A DNA stretch of 64,000 nucleotides, from assembly GCF_000783395.1 (NCBI RefSeq), contig NZ_JSFK01000032.1, positions 1-64,000 on the forward strand, in the 5' to 3' direction. Each line of letters opens with the position of its first letter. Within the stretch, counting starts at the first letter, position 1. The position numbers and the translations under genes are program-made. The notes beneath the pieces were generated by a model, which saw nothing but the letters and a program-made list of their open reading frames with translations, had not been told where the DNA came from and did not search any database. The stretch comes from Pseudomonas chlororaphis. Lineage in GTDB: Bacteria; Pseudomonadota; Gammaproteobacteria; Pseudomonadales; Pseudomonadaceae. This document shows, piece after piece, positions 44,501 to 50,662 of the stretch.

Positions 44501-47474
44501 TACTGCTGAGGCCAAAGGCGATCTGCTTGCCGACGCGAAACAAGACTTGAACATGGCTTCGGCGAGTGACGAACACAACGTCGAGACCAACAGCAAAAAA
44601 GGCAAGAAACGCGTCCACGAAGAAGATAACCACACCGTCCAGAAAGCCGCCGAGTTCATCGCGGGCGGCGACGTGAAAACCTCTTCCGGCCGCGACACCA
44701 CACTTGTTGCGAGCAAGATCAGCGCAGGCAATGAAGCCTACGTGTATGCGGGTAACAACCTGAACCTGCTGGCCGCGCAGAACAAGGACTACACCCTGTA
44801 TGACATGAAGGAGAAGGGTGGTTTCGGCGCCAAGAAAATGAAGCGCGACGAGGTTACCCAGATCACTCATGTGGGTAGCGAGATCAAGACTGGGGGCAAT
44901 CTCACGCTGGTTAGCGAGGGAGACCAGCGCTATCAGGTGGCGAAGCTCGACAGCGGCAAGGACATTGTTCTCGACAGCGGCGGCTCCATCACCTTTGAAG
45001 GGGTGAAGGACCTGCATGACGAGAGTCATGTAAAGAGCAGCGATAACCTGGCGTGGACTTCCATGAAGGGGGAGGGCAGGACTGACGAAACGTTGCGTCA
45101 GAGTGCCCTGATTGCCAACGGATCGATCACCATCAAAGCGGTTGATGGACTGAAGATCGATATCAATAGGGTAAACGAACAAAGTGTCAGTCAGGCCGTG
45201 GATGCAATGGTCGCTGCCGATCCGAATCTTGCCTGGTTGAAACAGGCACAAGCACGAGGCGACATCGACTGGCATCAGGTAGAGGAAATACACAAGACCT
45301 TCAAATATGAACACTCTGGGCTTGGCGCAGGAGCACAACTGGTTTTGGCCATTCTTTTAGCGGCGATCACCGGAGGGGCAGGTGCTGCTCTAGTGGGAGC
45401 GGCCGAGGGCTCGTTGTTTGCCGGCATTGCCAACACCATGTTTGTGTCCCTGGAAACAACGGCTGCTAATAGCGCAATCAGCAACAAGGGGAAAATTGGG
45501 GCGGTTGTCAAAGACACCTTCAGCAAAGAAAGTTTGAGAAATGCCGCGATTGCCGGAGCCACCGCCGGCTTGACTCAAGGCTTTATCGATCCATACCTTG
45601 GCGGCCAAACGGTGCCGTTCAACAACCTCACCAAGGGCTTTAACCTTAATACGCTTGAAGGTATCGGTGGTTTTGCCATCCATGCGAGCGCTCAGGGGGT
45701 CGCCTCGGCCGGCATTAAAACGGTCATAGGCGGTGGTAGCTATAGCCAGAATCTGAAAGAGGGCCTGATCTTTCAGGCAGGAAATGTCGTTGCCGCTACC
45801 GCGTTCAACTTTGTAGGCGGTTACGCTCAGAAAAACTGGCAAATAGCAAAAAATGCCGGTGACTCGATCGGCATGTCCATATGGGCCGAAGGTGGTGCCG
45901 CTCGCACCGCTCTGCACGCGTTGATGGGGGGCGCCGTCTCCAGCATTACCGGTGGTGACTTCAAAAGCGGAGCAATTGCCGCCGGCGCAAGCCAAGCCAT
46001 GGCAGGCGCGCTTAACTCGACATTTAACGATCAGCCGAATTTACGCCAGGCGTTCTCCCAGATAGTTGGTTTGACCGCCGCTGGTTTGGCCGGCGCAGAC
46101 ATCAACAAGGCATCGTGGGTTGCTTTGATGGCTGACGAGTACAACCGCCAGCTTCATCAAAAAGAAGTCTTGGCGTTGGAAAAGCTGCAAGAAGAGAATC
46201 CCGAAAAAGCGTACCAACTCAAGGCGGCAGCTTGCGCGATAGTTCATTGCAGTGCCTCGGTTCACCCTGATGACCAAAAAAATTATGATGCGCTCACAAA
46301 GCTGGAAGCCGATGGCAGTGGCTTCAAGGATGCTCAAAGCGCGCTGTTCGCTACCGGAGCTTTTGACGAGTATTCGAAATGGGATCAGGTCAACGACGGC
46401 CTGCTGCGCAATGAAGAAAGTGCTCAACGCACAGGCAACGCCGGCCGAGCGATATTAGGAGCCGCGGGCGCTGTTGCAGGTTACAGCGGCGCGATAATCA
46501 CAAGCCCGGCCTGCGTGACTCTTGTTGGTTGCGCCCTGCCTGGCATGTCCGCGGCAGCGGGTGCAGCCTCCTTTTTGGAGAGCTGGGAAGCTACTGGAAA
46601 ACTGTTTGCACCATATGAATACACCCAGGGCGACAGGGTGCTCGCGTCCTTCAGCAGTGAAACCTATCCGGGCGATGTGAACCCGCTTCGTGATTACGGT
46701 ACGGAAGCTGCGAAAGCTGCAGTGGAAATGCTGCTGCTCAAGGGCGCCGGAAAATACCTGGAAGGAAGTGGGGAGCTTCTGTTGACTTCAGGTGGCAAGA
46801 AGGGAGGGAGTCTCCCAGGCAGCACCTCGGCAGTCGATAAGGTTGAATTCAATGCGACTCGCGATGCAGAAGGTTTTGGGTTGTCTGCCCAGCGTGACTT
46901 TGTCCCGGGGAAAGTGCATCGTGCGGAAAATATCAACGCTGGACAGGTAACGGATCGTGATGGTCTTCCGCGTGTTGATGGTGAGAAAACGGCGAATGAC
47001 TTGCTCCTGAAAGAACAGTCAGGTGGAATAGATGCTCCATACTGGGGAACACAGCGTCCGGCTTGGAAGGAAGGGACAATGGTGACGGATAGCGTGGTAA
47101 ATGAACCACGTATAACGACGATGACCATTAACGAAGCGCAGTATATAAAGATGCAGAAAGAAATGGACGAAGGAAGAAATCCCTCATCTGTGCTAGGAGC
47201 TTGGGCCACGGATACACCAATAAACTCTGTGGCAGATGTTCGAAATAAACTCGCAGTCTCGGAAGAGTTTAAAAGTGGGAAGCTGTATCAGATTAGATTG
47301 ACGATCAAGCCTGGGGTAGGAGTACGGGATGGGGATGTGGGCAATATGTGGGATGCAATAAATGGTACTCGCTTGCCAGGTGGTGGGCATCAAGTGAACT
47401 TTATGGATAAGCCGCCCCGAACCAATCCAGAGCTTTATGAAGTTGATATGGACTCGCTGAGGTTGCTCAAGTGA
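38577..47474 (+). CDS. cdiA: CdiA/FhaB-type filamentous hemagglutinin with C-terminal toxin
   Basis: A 2965-residue TpsA exoprotein. The N-terminus has the Pseudomonas-type extended signal (starts MDILQPAFLAG, then 'GMPKRGLAFLLANVMF' and cleavage near 'WAQADG'). The TPS secretion domain lies at about residues 50-300, with 'NPNLRG' and the 'CNGCGF' motif near 161. Long arrays of hemagglutinin repeats ('LDNSQGLI', 'GLDNSASGQI' type) form a beta-helix to about 1400, then a linker region and FhaB-like domains to about 2200. A DUF637-like segment (about 2320-2450) precedes the C-terminal region. The last 140 residues are more AT-rich and carry a variable toxin ending 'PGGGHQVNFMDKPPRTNP...'. The toxin family is not recognised. 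The stop overlaps the immunity gene. Confidence 0.92.
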   Translation: MDILQPAFLAGQPAAAEKNREHFLGMPKRGLAFLLANVMFWQPMWAQADGIVVANPNTSLDRAGNGVPIINIATPNASGLSHNQFHDYNVGAQGVILNNVTARTEQSQLGGIILGNPNLRGAAAQTILNEVNGGSPSQLRGYTEVAGQSARVIVANPYGITCNGCGFINSPRVTLTTGKPVLDDGRLDHFQVDQGSVAIDGVGLDASNVDSFEIITRSAQINAQIHAKRLNITTGRNDVNADTLNATARADDGSAKPQLAIDSSALGGMYAGAIKLVGTEAGVGVKLAGELAASAGDIQIDANGQLSMAKATASGAVDIKAKSLDAQGPVYAGTQLTVQTAEQLVNHQSLAARDSVHLTSGGRLTNNGVIEAGVNADNGRNTNGDLSINSDALSNSGSVLASRSLNITAAGVLDNQNGIIQAQNVTLSVARLVNQGLNARIYGETALVFSAPAVVNLDGLIRFADGQAATLSVDSLDNRQGRIELAGGSLKLNARELQNADGKIIAGHLDLDAQQLDNSRGLIGSSQSDANVVARERLDNSKGNIQAKTTLAVSGGELLNRGGTLAADQIKVTAARLDNSTKGVISAENGAAELALAQDLDNHDGKVQASTHLKVAAQSINNRKGSLTGKTLEVTSRGALDNTQGAISSADTVITSADMDNSQGLIQGNDRLKLTAQDLENSGGKLLGGVLDASLTNLTGNNDGTISAENGKLSLTVQQHLNNALGRLQSTLSDVDIYTGSFDNRGGVVGAQQLLVMAKEGHVDNRGGRMISDGLNLHAGSLDNSDNGLLAAGDDGARLILKQTAPGQSRLLNNNGRIQSDAGLHIESDVVDNSAGVLLGKTIDVTATQLSNNDKGGIVGNGGDVAVTITGVFSNVTGVVDAGDQGLLLEQFTALDNRGGTLRGKRLDITGTTINNNDAGQILAGSGGLEITGKTLMNQQGVILANGSHAELALGSGTLQNQGGTLQADSLEITSADLDNSAVNGKAGLISSLIDDLTLTVTRLTNRAGKLFGKDQLIFNGTSLDNTGGEISGNQLGLDAVGQILNQGGLIESATSLKLTAGGLDNSASGQIRALGGTSSQIKLSGNLNNQSGVIEIGSQDLVLSGAQLNNLSGSVRHAAQGLFDLDLTNLTGTQGSLTGLGKGLWDVGSVNGVGTWQLNGGLTYTSAQDLSLNAGDRIASASTLNLNVANLSNAGQLASDGDLTLNLGGNLLNSGRVSAQQKLTINANDVIQQDGRLVSGGDTAMTLRGTLDNLGRLIANQNLTVTAAQINNKGTLGAQGNLEFNVTNGISNSADTLLFSGGTMKLHSNSLNNYYGDIYSRGNLSFDAAGGGRAAVFSNLSGTIEGEGDIDINAVSVENAKSVFEMTQGGSSGSIRWICGQHCGGHDGWKKGTIIIDRTYNDMVLKDSTASRFVAGKNLTIHASGVENRYSMMAANGNLTVTADRLLNLGAESRSGASTETIGTPGRIDNSLWDRMEFVEVPAFNAQTQQGNFDEARFNELVEVTNDSRFSHPENVKINWSPNGNTLYPATLQAGGTVSLNVTDSIQNGKLYNNTYDQLSGNLDSEKATGVGVVDINLGKRSSAASVQVAKDVTRIEKVDADGVKQISFVPVDFRGVPFAAVDPTASSTFRLPKGPYGMFVQSQNPQSRYLIETNPELTQTALFMSSDYLLGKLDFSADEAARRLGDGRYESRLISDAVLAQTGQRFLAGGLNNDYEQFRYLMDNALASKNELNLAVGVSLTSAQVAALTHDIVWMEERVVDGQKVLVPVLYLAQAESRNVRGGSLIQGRDLEMITGNDLVNVGTLRATNNLSADVKGSLYNGGLAEANERLSVMATDSIRNALAGDIRGNQVSLSTLKGDIVNDRTAVTYSPGQGLLTSTDDGGSVSARDTLSIKSGRDLTNSGTITSGADANLSATRDINLLAVQDVNEIHKIENGGHRSTVTTTVENLASSVKSGGNLKLDAGRDINVVASTAEAKGDLLADAKQDLNMASASDEHNVETNSKKGKKRVHEEDNHTVQKAAEFIAGGDVKTSSGRDTTLVASKISAGNEAYVYAGNNLNLLAAQNKDYTLYDMKEKGGFGAKKMKRDEVTQITHVGSEIKTGGNLTLVSEGDQRYQVAKLDSGKDIVLDSGGSITFEGVKDLHDESHVKSSDNLAWTSMKGEGRTDETLRQSALIANGSITIKAVDGLKIDINRVNEQSVSQAVDAMVAADPNLAWLKQAQARGDIDWHQVEEIHKTFKYEHSGLGAGAQLVLAILLAAITGGAGAALVGAAEGSLFAGIANTMFVSLETTAANSAISNKGKIGAVVKDTFSKESLRNAAIAGATAGLTQGFIDPYLGGQTVPFNNLTKGFNLNTLEGIGGFAIHASAQGVASAGIKTVIGGGSYSQNLKEGLIFQAGNVVAATAFNFVGGYAQKNWQIAKNAGDSIGMSIWAEGGAARTALHALMGGAVSSITGGDFKSGAIAAGASQAMAGALNSTFNDQPNLRQAFSQIVGLTAAGLAGADINKASWVALMADEYNRQLHQKEVLALEKLQEENPEKAYQLKAAACAIVHCSASVHPDDQKNYDALTKLEADGSGFKDAQSALFATGAFDEYSKWDQVNDGLLRNEESAQRTGNAGRAILGAAGAVAGYSGAIITSPACVTLVGCALPGMSAAAGAASFLESWEATGKLFAPYEYTQGDRVLASFSSETYPGDVNPLRDYGTEAAKAAVEMLLLKGAGKYLEGSGELLLTSGGKKGGSLPGSTSAVDKVEFNATRDAEGFGLSAQRDFVPGKVHRAENINAGQVTDRDGLPRVDGEKTANDLLLKEQSGGIDAPYWGTQRPAWKEGTMVTDSVVNEPRITTMTINEAQYIKMQKEMDEGRNPSSVLGAWATDTPINSVADVRNKLAVSEEFKSGKLYQIRLTIKPGVGVRDGDVGNMWDAINGTRLPGGGHQVNFMDKPPRTNPELYEVDMDSLRLLK

Positions 47475-48004
47475 TGGATTTTATTTATGAGGTTGTTACA
47501 AGGCGCGAGTTTGATGACGGGTTCGTTTCTGACCAGTTTGTTCGCTGGGATGGAGTAAGTAGCAGTCTTGAGGAAATAAAGCAGAATATTCTATATGTAG
47601 AAAAGCATAAGGTTGTTGCCCTGCGGCAGAGGTTGGTTTTGGATAGTGGTGCAGAGGTTGATATTCCGATCTTCGAAACCCTACATATTTTGCCTGACAG
47701 GACTGGAGTCTTAGTGATATTTGAAAAGGAGCCTTCTAGGTTCGGTGTCTCTCATGCACCTTGGTTTTTCAGTTTTCCTAATAATGCTGCAATTTATAAT
47801 GTTGACGGGTCATTGCGCCATCAGCTGTGCAATCCGTATGGTAAAAATAGTTATATCGGTGCCATACACTCTGGAGCGATGCCCGATCATCCAGATAAGC
47901 TGGGAGTTCTAATCGGCACAGTTGGTCATGAGCCAGAATGGCTGTATTTGGTTGATCCGAATAGTCCGCAGTTGATTTCTACTGGAAAGTGGATTCGTTA
48001 TTAG
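47471..48004 (+). CDS. cdiI: CdiI-type immunity protein of the resident toxin
   Basis: A 177-residue soluble protein. Its GTG at 47471 (or ATG 47474) overlaps the stop of cdiA, the usual toxin-immunity coupling. It has no signal peptide or membrane segment and is acidic, as expected of a protein that binds a toxin in the cytoplasm. Two paralogues of equal length follow at 48964 and 50659. All three share the C-terminal half ('DRTGVLVIFE', 'NNAAIYNVDGSLR', 'GHEPEWL', 'STGKWIRY') but differ in residues 1-75. The family is not known to me. Base composition is lower in GC than the cdiA body. Confidence 0.85.
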   Translation: MMDFIYEVVTRREFDDGFVSDQFVRWDGVSSSLEEIKQNILYVEKHKVVALRQRLVLDSGAEVDIPIFETLHILPDRTGVLVIFEKEPSRFGVSHAPWFFSFPNNAAIYNVDGSLRHQLCNPYGKNSYIGAIHSGAMPDHPDKLGVLIGTVGHEPEWLYLVDPNSPQLISTGKWIRY

Positions 48005-48018
48005 CTTGGATAACTGCA

Positions 48019-48078
48019 GATAAATGGGGGCAGACCACGTTTAAAAAGTACTCCGAAAACGAGGTCTGTCCCCTTTTT
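48019..48078. repeat. Palindromic junction element, copy A
   Basis: GATAAATGGGGGCAGACCACGTTT then 14 bases then CGAAAACGAGGTCTGTCCCCTTTTT (given here in parts: arms GGGGCAGACCACGTTT and AAACGAGGTCTGTCCCC). It sits between the first immunity gene and the next toxin tail. The plus strand has a stem plus T5, so it could end transcription. Confidence 0.85.
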
Positions 48079-48162
48079 ATTACTCTTACCATCAAAGAGC
48101 TTGCGACAGGTAAAACGCTTTATTGGCGCCCTGGAATGAAATCAGTAAAAGAGGTGAAATAA
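48079..48162 (+). pseudogene. Orphan toxin tail of unassigned family
   Basis: Reads in frame 'ITLTIKELATGKTLYW' then 'RPGMKSVKEVK' and stops at 48160-48162. There is no start; the reading frame emerges directly from repeat A. The stop lies next to the GTG of the next immunity candidate, with GAGGTG upstream, the same spacing as a CdiA C-terminus and its immunity gene. It is taken as the last part of a displaced CdiA C-terminal domain. Family not recognised. Confidence 0.6.
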
Positions 48163-48163
48163 T

Positions 48164-48559
48164 GTGAAGCGCTCTCTCTCTTGGACGGTCGGTTTTGGCA
48201 GAACCTGTGAAGGTGGCACGCAAAGAGATCCATCTTGGAATGATGTCGTTGCGCACCTTGAAGAGTCCTGCCGAAATTTGGGGAGTGTAACTCTGGATAT
48301 TGAAGAATTAGCAGGCTTCGAACTCTTGACATTGCAGGTTGTCGCAGAGACAGGCAAGTACGCACTGACGCTCGGCGTTGATGATGGCGATGACTACGAT
48401 GTCAAAGTATTTTGCGGCGATAAAAATCGTGGCGGAATTATGCATATCCAAGGCGACGCCGTTGCTGGTTCAGCCATCTGCTCAAATTTTGAGATTGTCG
48501 TGGAGATATTCAAGCAGCTCTTCGACAGTGGCGGAGTGTCGTCAGCGCTCATGAACTGA
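48164..48559 (+). CDS. Immunity-protein candidate (DUF6911-like)
   Basis: A 131-residue acidic protein starting at GTG 48164, eight bases after GAGGTG. Sequence features: 'PSWNDVVAHLEES', 'GSVTLDIEE', 'YALTLGVDDGDDYDVKVF', and a C-terminal helix 'VVEIFKQLFDSGGVSSALMN'. The pattern is like small DUF6911-type proteins that I associate with polymorphic toxin loci; this is from memory. It follows a toxin tail that ends right before its start, which is the main reason to call it an immunity protein. A terminator-like hairpin follows. Confidence 0.7.
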   Translation: MKRSLSWTVGFGRTCEGGTQRDPSWNDVVAHLEESCRNLGSVTLDIEELAGFELLTLQVVAETGKYALTLGVDDGDDYDVKVFCGDKNRGGIMHIQGDAVAGSAICSNFEIVVEIFKQLFDSGGVSSALMN

Positions 48560-48587
48560 CTTTTAATTCGAGCGACTCCGGCTAAAA

Positions 48588-48620
48588 CAAAAAACGCCCC
48601 AAATCAACCGGCGCGTTTTT
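48588..48620. terminator. Rho-independent terminator
   Basis: AAAAACGCCCC...GGCGCGTTTTT, an imperfect stem with A-run and T-run, between the 48164 immunity gene and the barnase-like toxin tail. Could act in both directions. Confidence 0.7.
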
Positions 48621-48626
48621 CATTTA

Positions 48627-48806
48627 TCAAACACTAAATTCCGGACGCTCACCGAAACGCGATACTACACTGAATATGTCCATCCTACGCCCGGTATTGC
48701 AGGGCCAGGACCTCAGCGAATCGTCGTAGGGAAAGGCGGCGAAATGTATTACACCGCTGACCACTACAAAACCTTCATCCCGATAAAAATTGAGGCCTAT
48801 CGAAAA
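48627..48806 (+). pseudogene. Orphan barnase/microbial-RNase-type toxin tail
   Basis: In frame: 'YYTEYVHPTPGIAGPGPQR' followed by 'IVVGKGGEMYYTADHYKTF'. This matches the end of the microbial ribonuclease (barnase) family: the Glu of 'TEYV', the Arg of 'QRIV' and the His of 'DHYKTF' correspond to the catalytic Glu, Arg and His. The start of the domain is missing and the frame runs on into repeat B, where it would end in an artificial tail. No barstar-like immunity gene follows, so the cognate immunity has been lost or displaced. Confidence 0.75.
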
Positions 48807-48866
48807 GATAAATGGGGACAGACCACGTTTAGAAAACATTCCGAAAACGTGGTCTGTCCCCTTTTT
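48807..48866. repeat. Palindromic junction element, copy B
   Basis: Arms GGGGACAGACCACGTTT and AAACGTGGTCTGTCCCC, then TTTTT. It lies between the barnase tail and the next toxin tail. Same 60-base length as copy A. Confidence 0.88.
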
Positions 48867-48967
48867 ATGCTGGCGGAGCACATGAAGTTAATTTTATGGA
48901 TAAAACCCCTCGCACGAATCCTGAGCTTTATAATGTTAATATTGATAGTTTGAGGTTGTTGAAATGA
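48866..48967 (+). pseudogene. Orphan toxin tail, same family as the resident CdiA toxin
   Basis: Beginning right at the end of repeat B, the frame reads 'YAGGAHEVNFMDKTPRTNPE' and ends 'NIDSLRLLK' with a TGA overlapping the next immunity start. It matches the last 32 residues of the resident CdiA ('LPGGGHQVNFMDK...DSLRLLK'). Only the extreme C-terminus survives, so no toxin activity is expected by itself; it could restore a toxin after recombination with cdiA. Confidence 0.8.
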
Positions 48968-49497
48968 TTGACCTTGTTGCGTGTATAAGGAATGAGGTGG
49001 TGCATGCTGATGGAACGATCTTTGAAAGTTTTTACGATTGGCAGGGGCGTAGAACTGATTTTGAAGTTGAAATGGCGCAAGTTAAGTATGTGCGTGTGAG
49101 TAAGGTTGTAGAGATAAGAAAATACATGGTTTCTGATGCCGGTTCGGAGGTTTTGTTTTCTGCAGCGGGCATCCCATGTATATTGCCAGATAGGGCTGGA
49201 GTGCTGGTTGTTTTTAATGAAGAGCCATCCAGGTTTAACTCTTCTGAAGCACCTTGGTACTTCGGGTGTCCTCACAACGCTGCGATCTACAATGTTGATG
49301 GTGCATTGCGTTATCAGTTGCACAATCCTTATGGGGAAGGCGGTTATATAGGCGCCATACATTCAGGTGCGATGCCCGAGCATCCAAATTCACTAGGTGT
49401 TTTGGTTGGAGCCGTAGGGCATGATCCAGAGTGGCTTTATTTGGTTGATCCAGATAGTCCGGAATTAATTTCTACAGGAAAGTGGATTCGCTATTAG
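48964..49497 (+). CDS. Orphan immunity protein, paralogue 2
   Basis: A 177-residue paralogue of the 47471 immunity protein. ATG 48964 overlaps the stop of the toxin tail before it (ATGA), as in the resident pair. The C-terminal 100 residues are nearly the same as in paralogue 1 ('GAIHSGAMP', 'EWLYLVDP', 'STGKWIRY'), while the first 75 differ almost completely, pointing to a different toxin variant. It is likely expressed if transcription reads through repeat B; otherwise it needs its own promoter. Confidence 0.82.
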   Translation: MIDLVACIRNEVVHADGTIFESFYDWQGRRTDFEVEMAQVKYVRVSKVVEIRKYMVSDAGSEVLFSAAGIPCILPDRAGVLVVFNEEPSRFNSSEAPWYFGCPHNAAIYNVDGALRYQLHNPYGEGGYIGAIHSGAMPEHPNSLGVLVGAVGHDPEWLYLVDPDSPELISTGKWIRY

Positions 49498-49514
49498 TCT
49501 TAAATAAGGAGGGG

Positions 49515-49576
49515 GATAAATGGGGGCAGACCACGTTTAGATAGCTCTCTGAAAACGTGGTCTGTCCCCGGTTTTT
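49515..49576. repeat. Palindromic junction element, copy C
   Basis: Arms GGGGGCAGACCACGTTT and AAACGTGGTCTGTCCCC with a two-base insertion before the T-run (CCCCGGTTTTT). It follows paralogue 2 after AAGGAGGGG. Confidence 0.88.
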
Positions 49577-49679
49577 CCCGTTTTTCCCGAAGTCCTGGTC
49601 AGTTGAATTTTTTACGCGTATCGAAAATTCGTTAATTCATCCTCGCATTTGGATCCAAAAGATGGGTCGTGTAGCTTGG
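49577..49679. other. Unassigned spacer between two junction elements
   Basis: About 100 bases framed by copies C and D of the palindromic element. No convincing coding frame or known motif; possibly a decayed remnant of a cassette whose immunity gene has been lost. Confidence 0.5.
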
Positions 49680-49739
49680 GATAAATGGGGACAGACTACG
49701 TTTAAAAAGTACTCCGAAAACGTGGTCGGTCCCCGTTTT
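49680..49739. repeat. Palindromic junction element, copy D
   Basis: Arms GGGGACAGACTACGTTT and AAACGTGGTCGGTCCCC with two mismatches to the consensus, then GTTTT. It leads straight into the deaminase-type toxin tail. Confidence 0.85.
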
Positions 49740-49873
49740 ACTTCTCGTCGCAAGGGGTCGTGAACATTTACCCAGAGCTCCCAATCTGCGTTTTATGCAG
49801 TGGGGTTATAAGTCAGTTTCAACAAAGGTTCCCCGGTGTGATTGTTAACGTAGAAACAGGAAAGCCAAGATGA
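49736..49873 (+). pseudogene. Orphan deaminase-type toxin tail
   Basis: In frame 'GVVNIYPELPICVLCSGVIS' then 'QFQQRFPGVIVNVETGKPR' and TGA. The pattern 'IYxExPxCxxCxGVIxQFxxxFP' is typical of the last part of deaminase toxins in polymorphic toxin systems; the two cysteines of 'CVLC' would be zinc ligands. The N-terminal His-Ala-Glu motif is absent because only the tail is present. The TGA overlaps the ATG of the SUKH immunity gene. Confidence 0.7.
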
Positions 49874-50331
49874 AAAAAATTCGAGATATTTTTCATGAGT
49901 TGGTGCTGCGGGGAGTGATTTTAGAGTCTGCACTCGTTGGTTGCTCCGAAGGGGAGATTGCATCAGTCGAGCAACATTTTGGTTGCAAAATTCCGTTAGA
50001 GTATCGTGAGTTTTTGACGGTTGCTGGGCATTCGGCTGATAAGATTTTCTGTGGCGTAGATATTTTTTATCCGAGATTACTTAGCCTGAATTTGGAGGCG
50101 GAAAAGTTGCTTGATGAGTTAGGTCTCTCTGGTTTGTTGCCTGCGAATGCTAAGGTATTCTGCATGCATCAAGGATATGAAATTAATTATTTTCTACCGG
50201 TCTCTGACGATCCCCCAGTATTTCAATTCTTTGAAGGTCAGAGTTCGATAGCTAAAACTTGGGATAGCTTTTCAAGCTTCTTGATTGCATCAATAGAAAA
50301 CCATCTTTTACAATGGTCGGACTTAAATTAG
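49870..50331 (+). CDS. SMI1/KNR4 (SUKH) family immunity protein
   Basis: A 153-residue SUKH-superfamily protein. The signature opening is visible: 'GCSEGEIASVEQHFGCKIPLEYREFL' at about residues 24-49, with the conserved Trp replaced, then 'INYFLPVSDDPPVFQFFEGQ' (two segments). SUKH proteins are common immunity partners of nuclease and deaminase toxins. ATG 49870 overlaps the stop of the deaminase-type tail by ATGA. GC content is well below the neighbouring catabolic genes, in line with recent transfer. Confidence 0.85.
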   Translation: MKKIRDIFHELVLRGVILESALVGCSEGEIASVEQHFGCKIPLEYREFLTVAGHSADKIFCGVDIFYPRLLSLNLEAEKLLDELGLSGLLPANAKVFCMHQGYEINYFLPVSDDPPVFQFFEGQSSIAKTWDSFSSFLIASIENHLLQWSDLN

Positions 50332-50351
50332 CGCCATCAAGGAATAAATGG

Positions 50352-50412
50352 GAATAAATGGGGACAGACCACGTTAAAAAAACGCTCTGAAAACGTGGTC
50401 TGTCCCCTTTTT
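50352..50412. repeat. Palindromic junction element, copy E
   Basis: Arms GGGGACAGACCACGTT and AAACGTGGTCTGTCCCC then TTTTT. Just before it GGAATAAATG is repeated in tandem (50341-50360), a local duplication of the left end. Confidence 0.88.
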
Positions 50413-50470
50413 AGCTTCGTGACGCGACCAATGGAAATAATGTTTTTGGCGGTTCAAAGTTTGCTGTTGA

Positions 50471-50662
50471 TTTTTCCACCGTTTTTCTCCTGTTAAGCCA
50501 GGACCAGGAATTCGTGAGGAAACAGTCGGCGATATGTGGGATGCGACCAATGGTGTTCGATTGCCTGGTGGCGGGCATCAGGTGAGTTTTATGGATAAGT
50601 CACCTCGAACTAATCCTGAGTTATACCAAGTTGATATGGCGTCAGTGAGGGCGTTGCAATGA
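50471..50662 (+). pseudogene. Orphan toxin tail, same family as the resident CdiA toxin (longest)
   Basis: Frame open from 50471 to a TGA at 50660-50662. From 'VKPGPGIREETVGDMWDATNG' on it matches the end of the resident toxin ('IKPGVGVRDGDVGNMWDAING', compared as short pieces) through 'GGGHQVSFMDK' to the stop, about 56 residues. The stretch between repeat E and 50490 does not match. It gives a second, deeper break point in the same toxin domain and leads into immunity paralogue 3 by an ATGA overlap. Confidence 0.8.

Noticed and set aside
36846..47474. Hemolysin/cytolysin (ShlAB) reading of the TPS locus
   Set aside because: The exoprotein is far longer than ShlA, ends in a variable toxin and is followed by overlapping immunity genes, which fits CDI better than a hemolysin.
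48744..48953. A reading frame starting 'MYYTADHYKTF' and running through repeat B
   Set aside because: The first part is the barnase-type tail, but beyond 48806 it reads through the palindrome and out of frame through the next tail, so it is a chimera, not a gene.
49557..49763. Open frame between repeats C and D
   Set aside because: It is mostly palindrome and spacer sequence without a ribosome binding site or any protein-like pattern.
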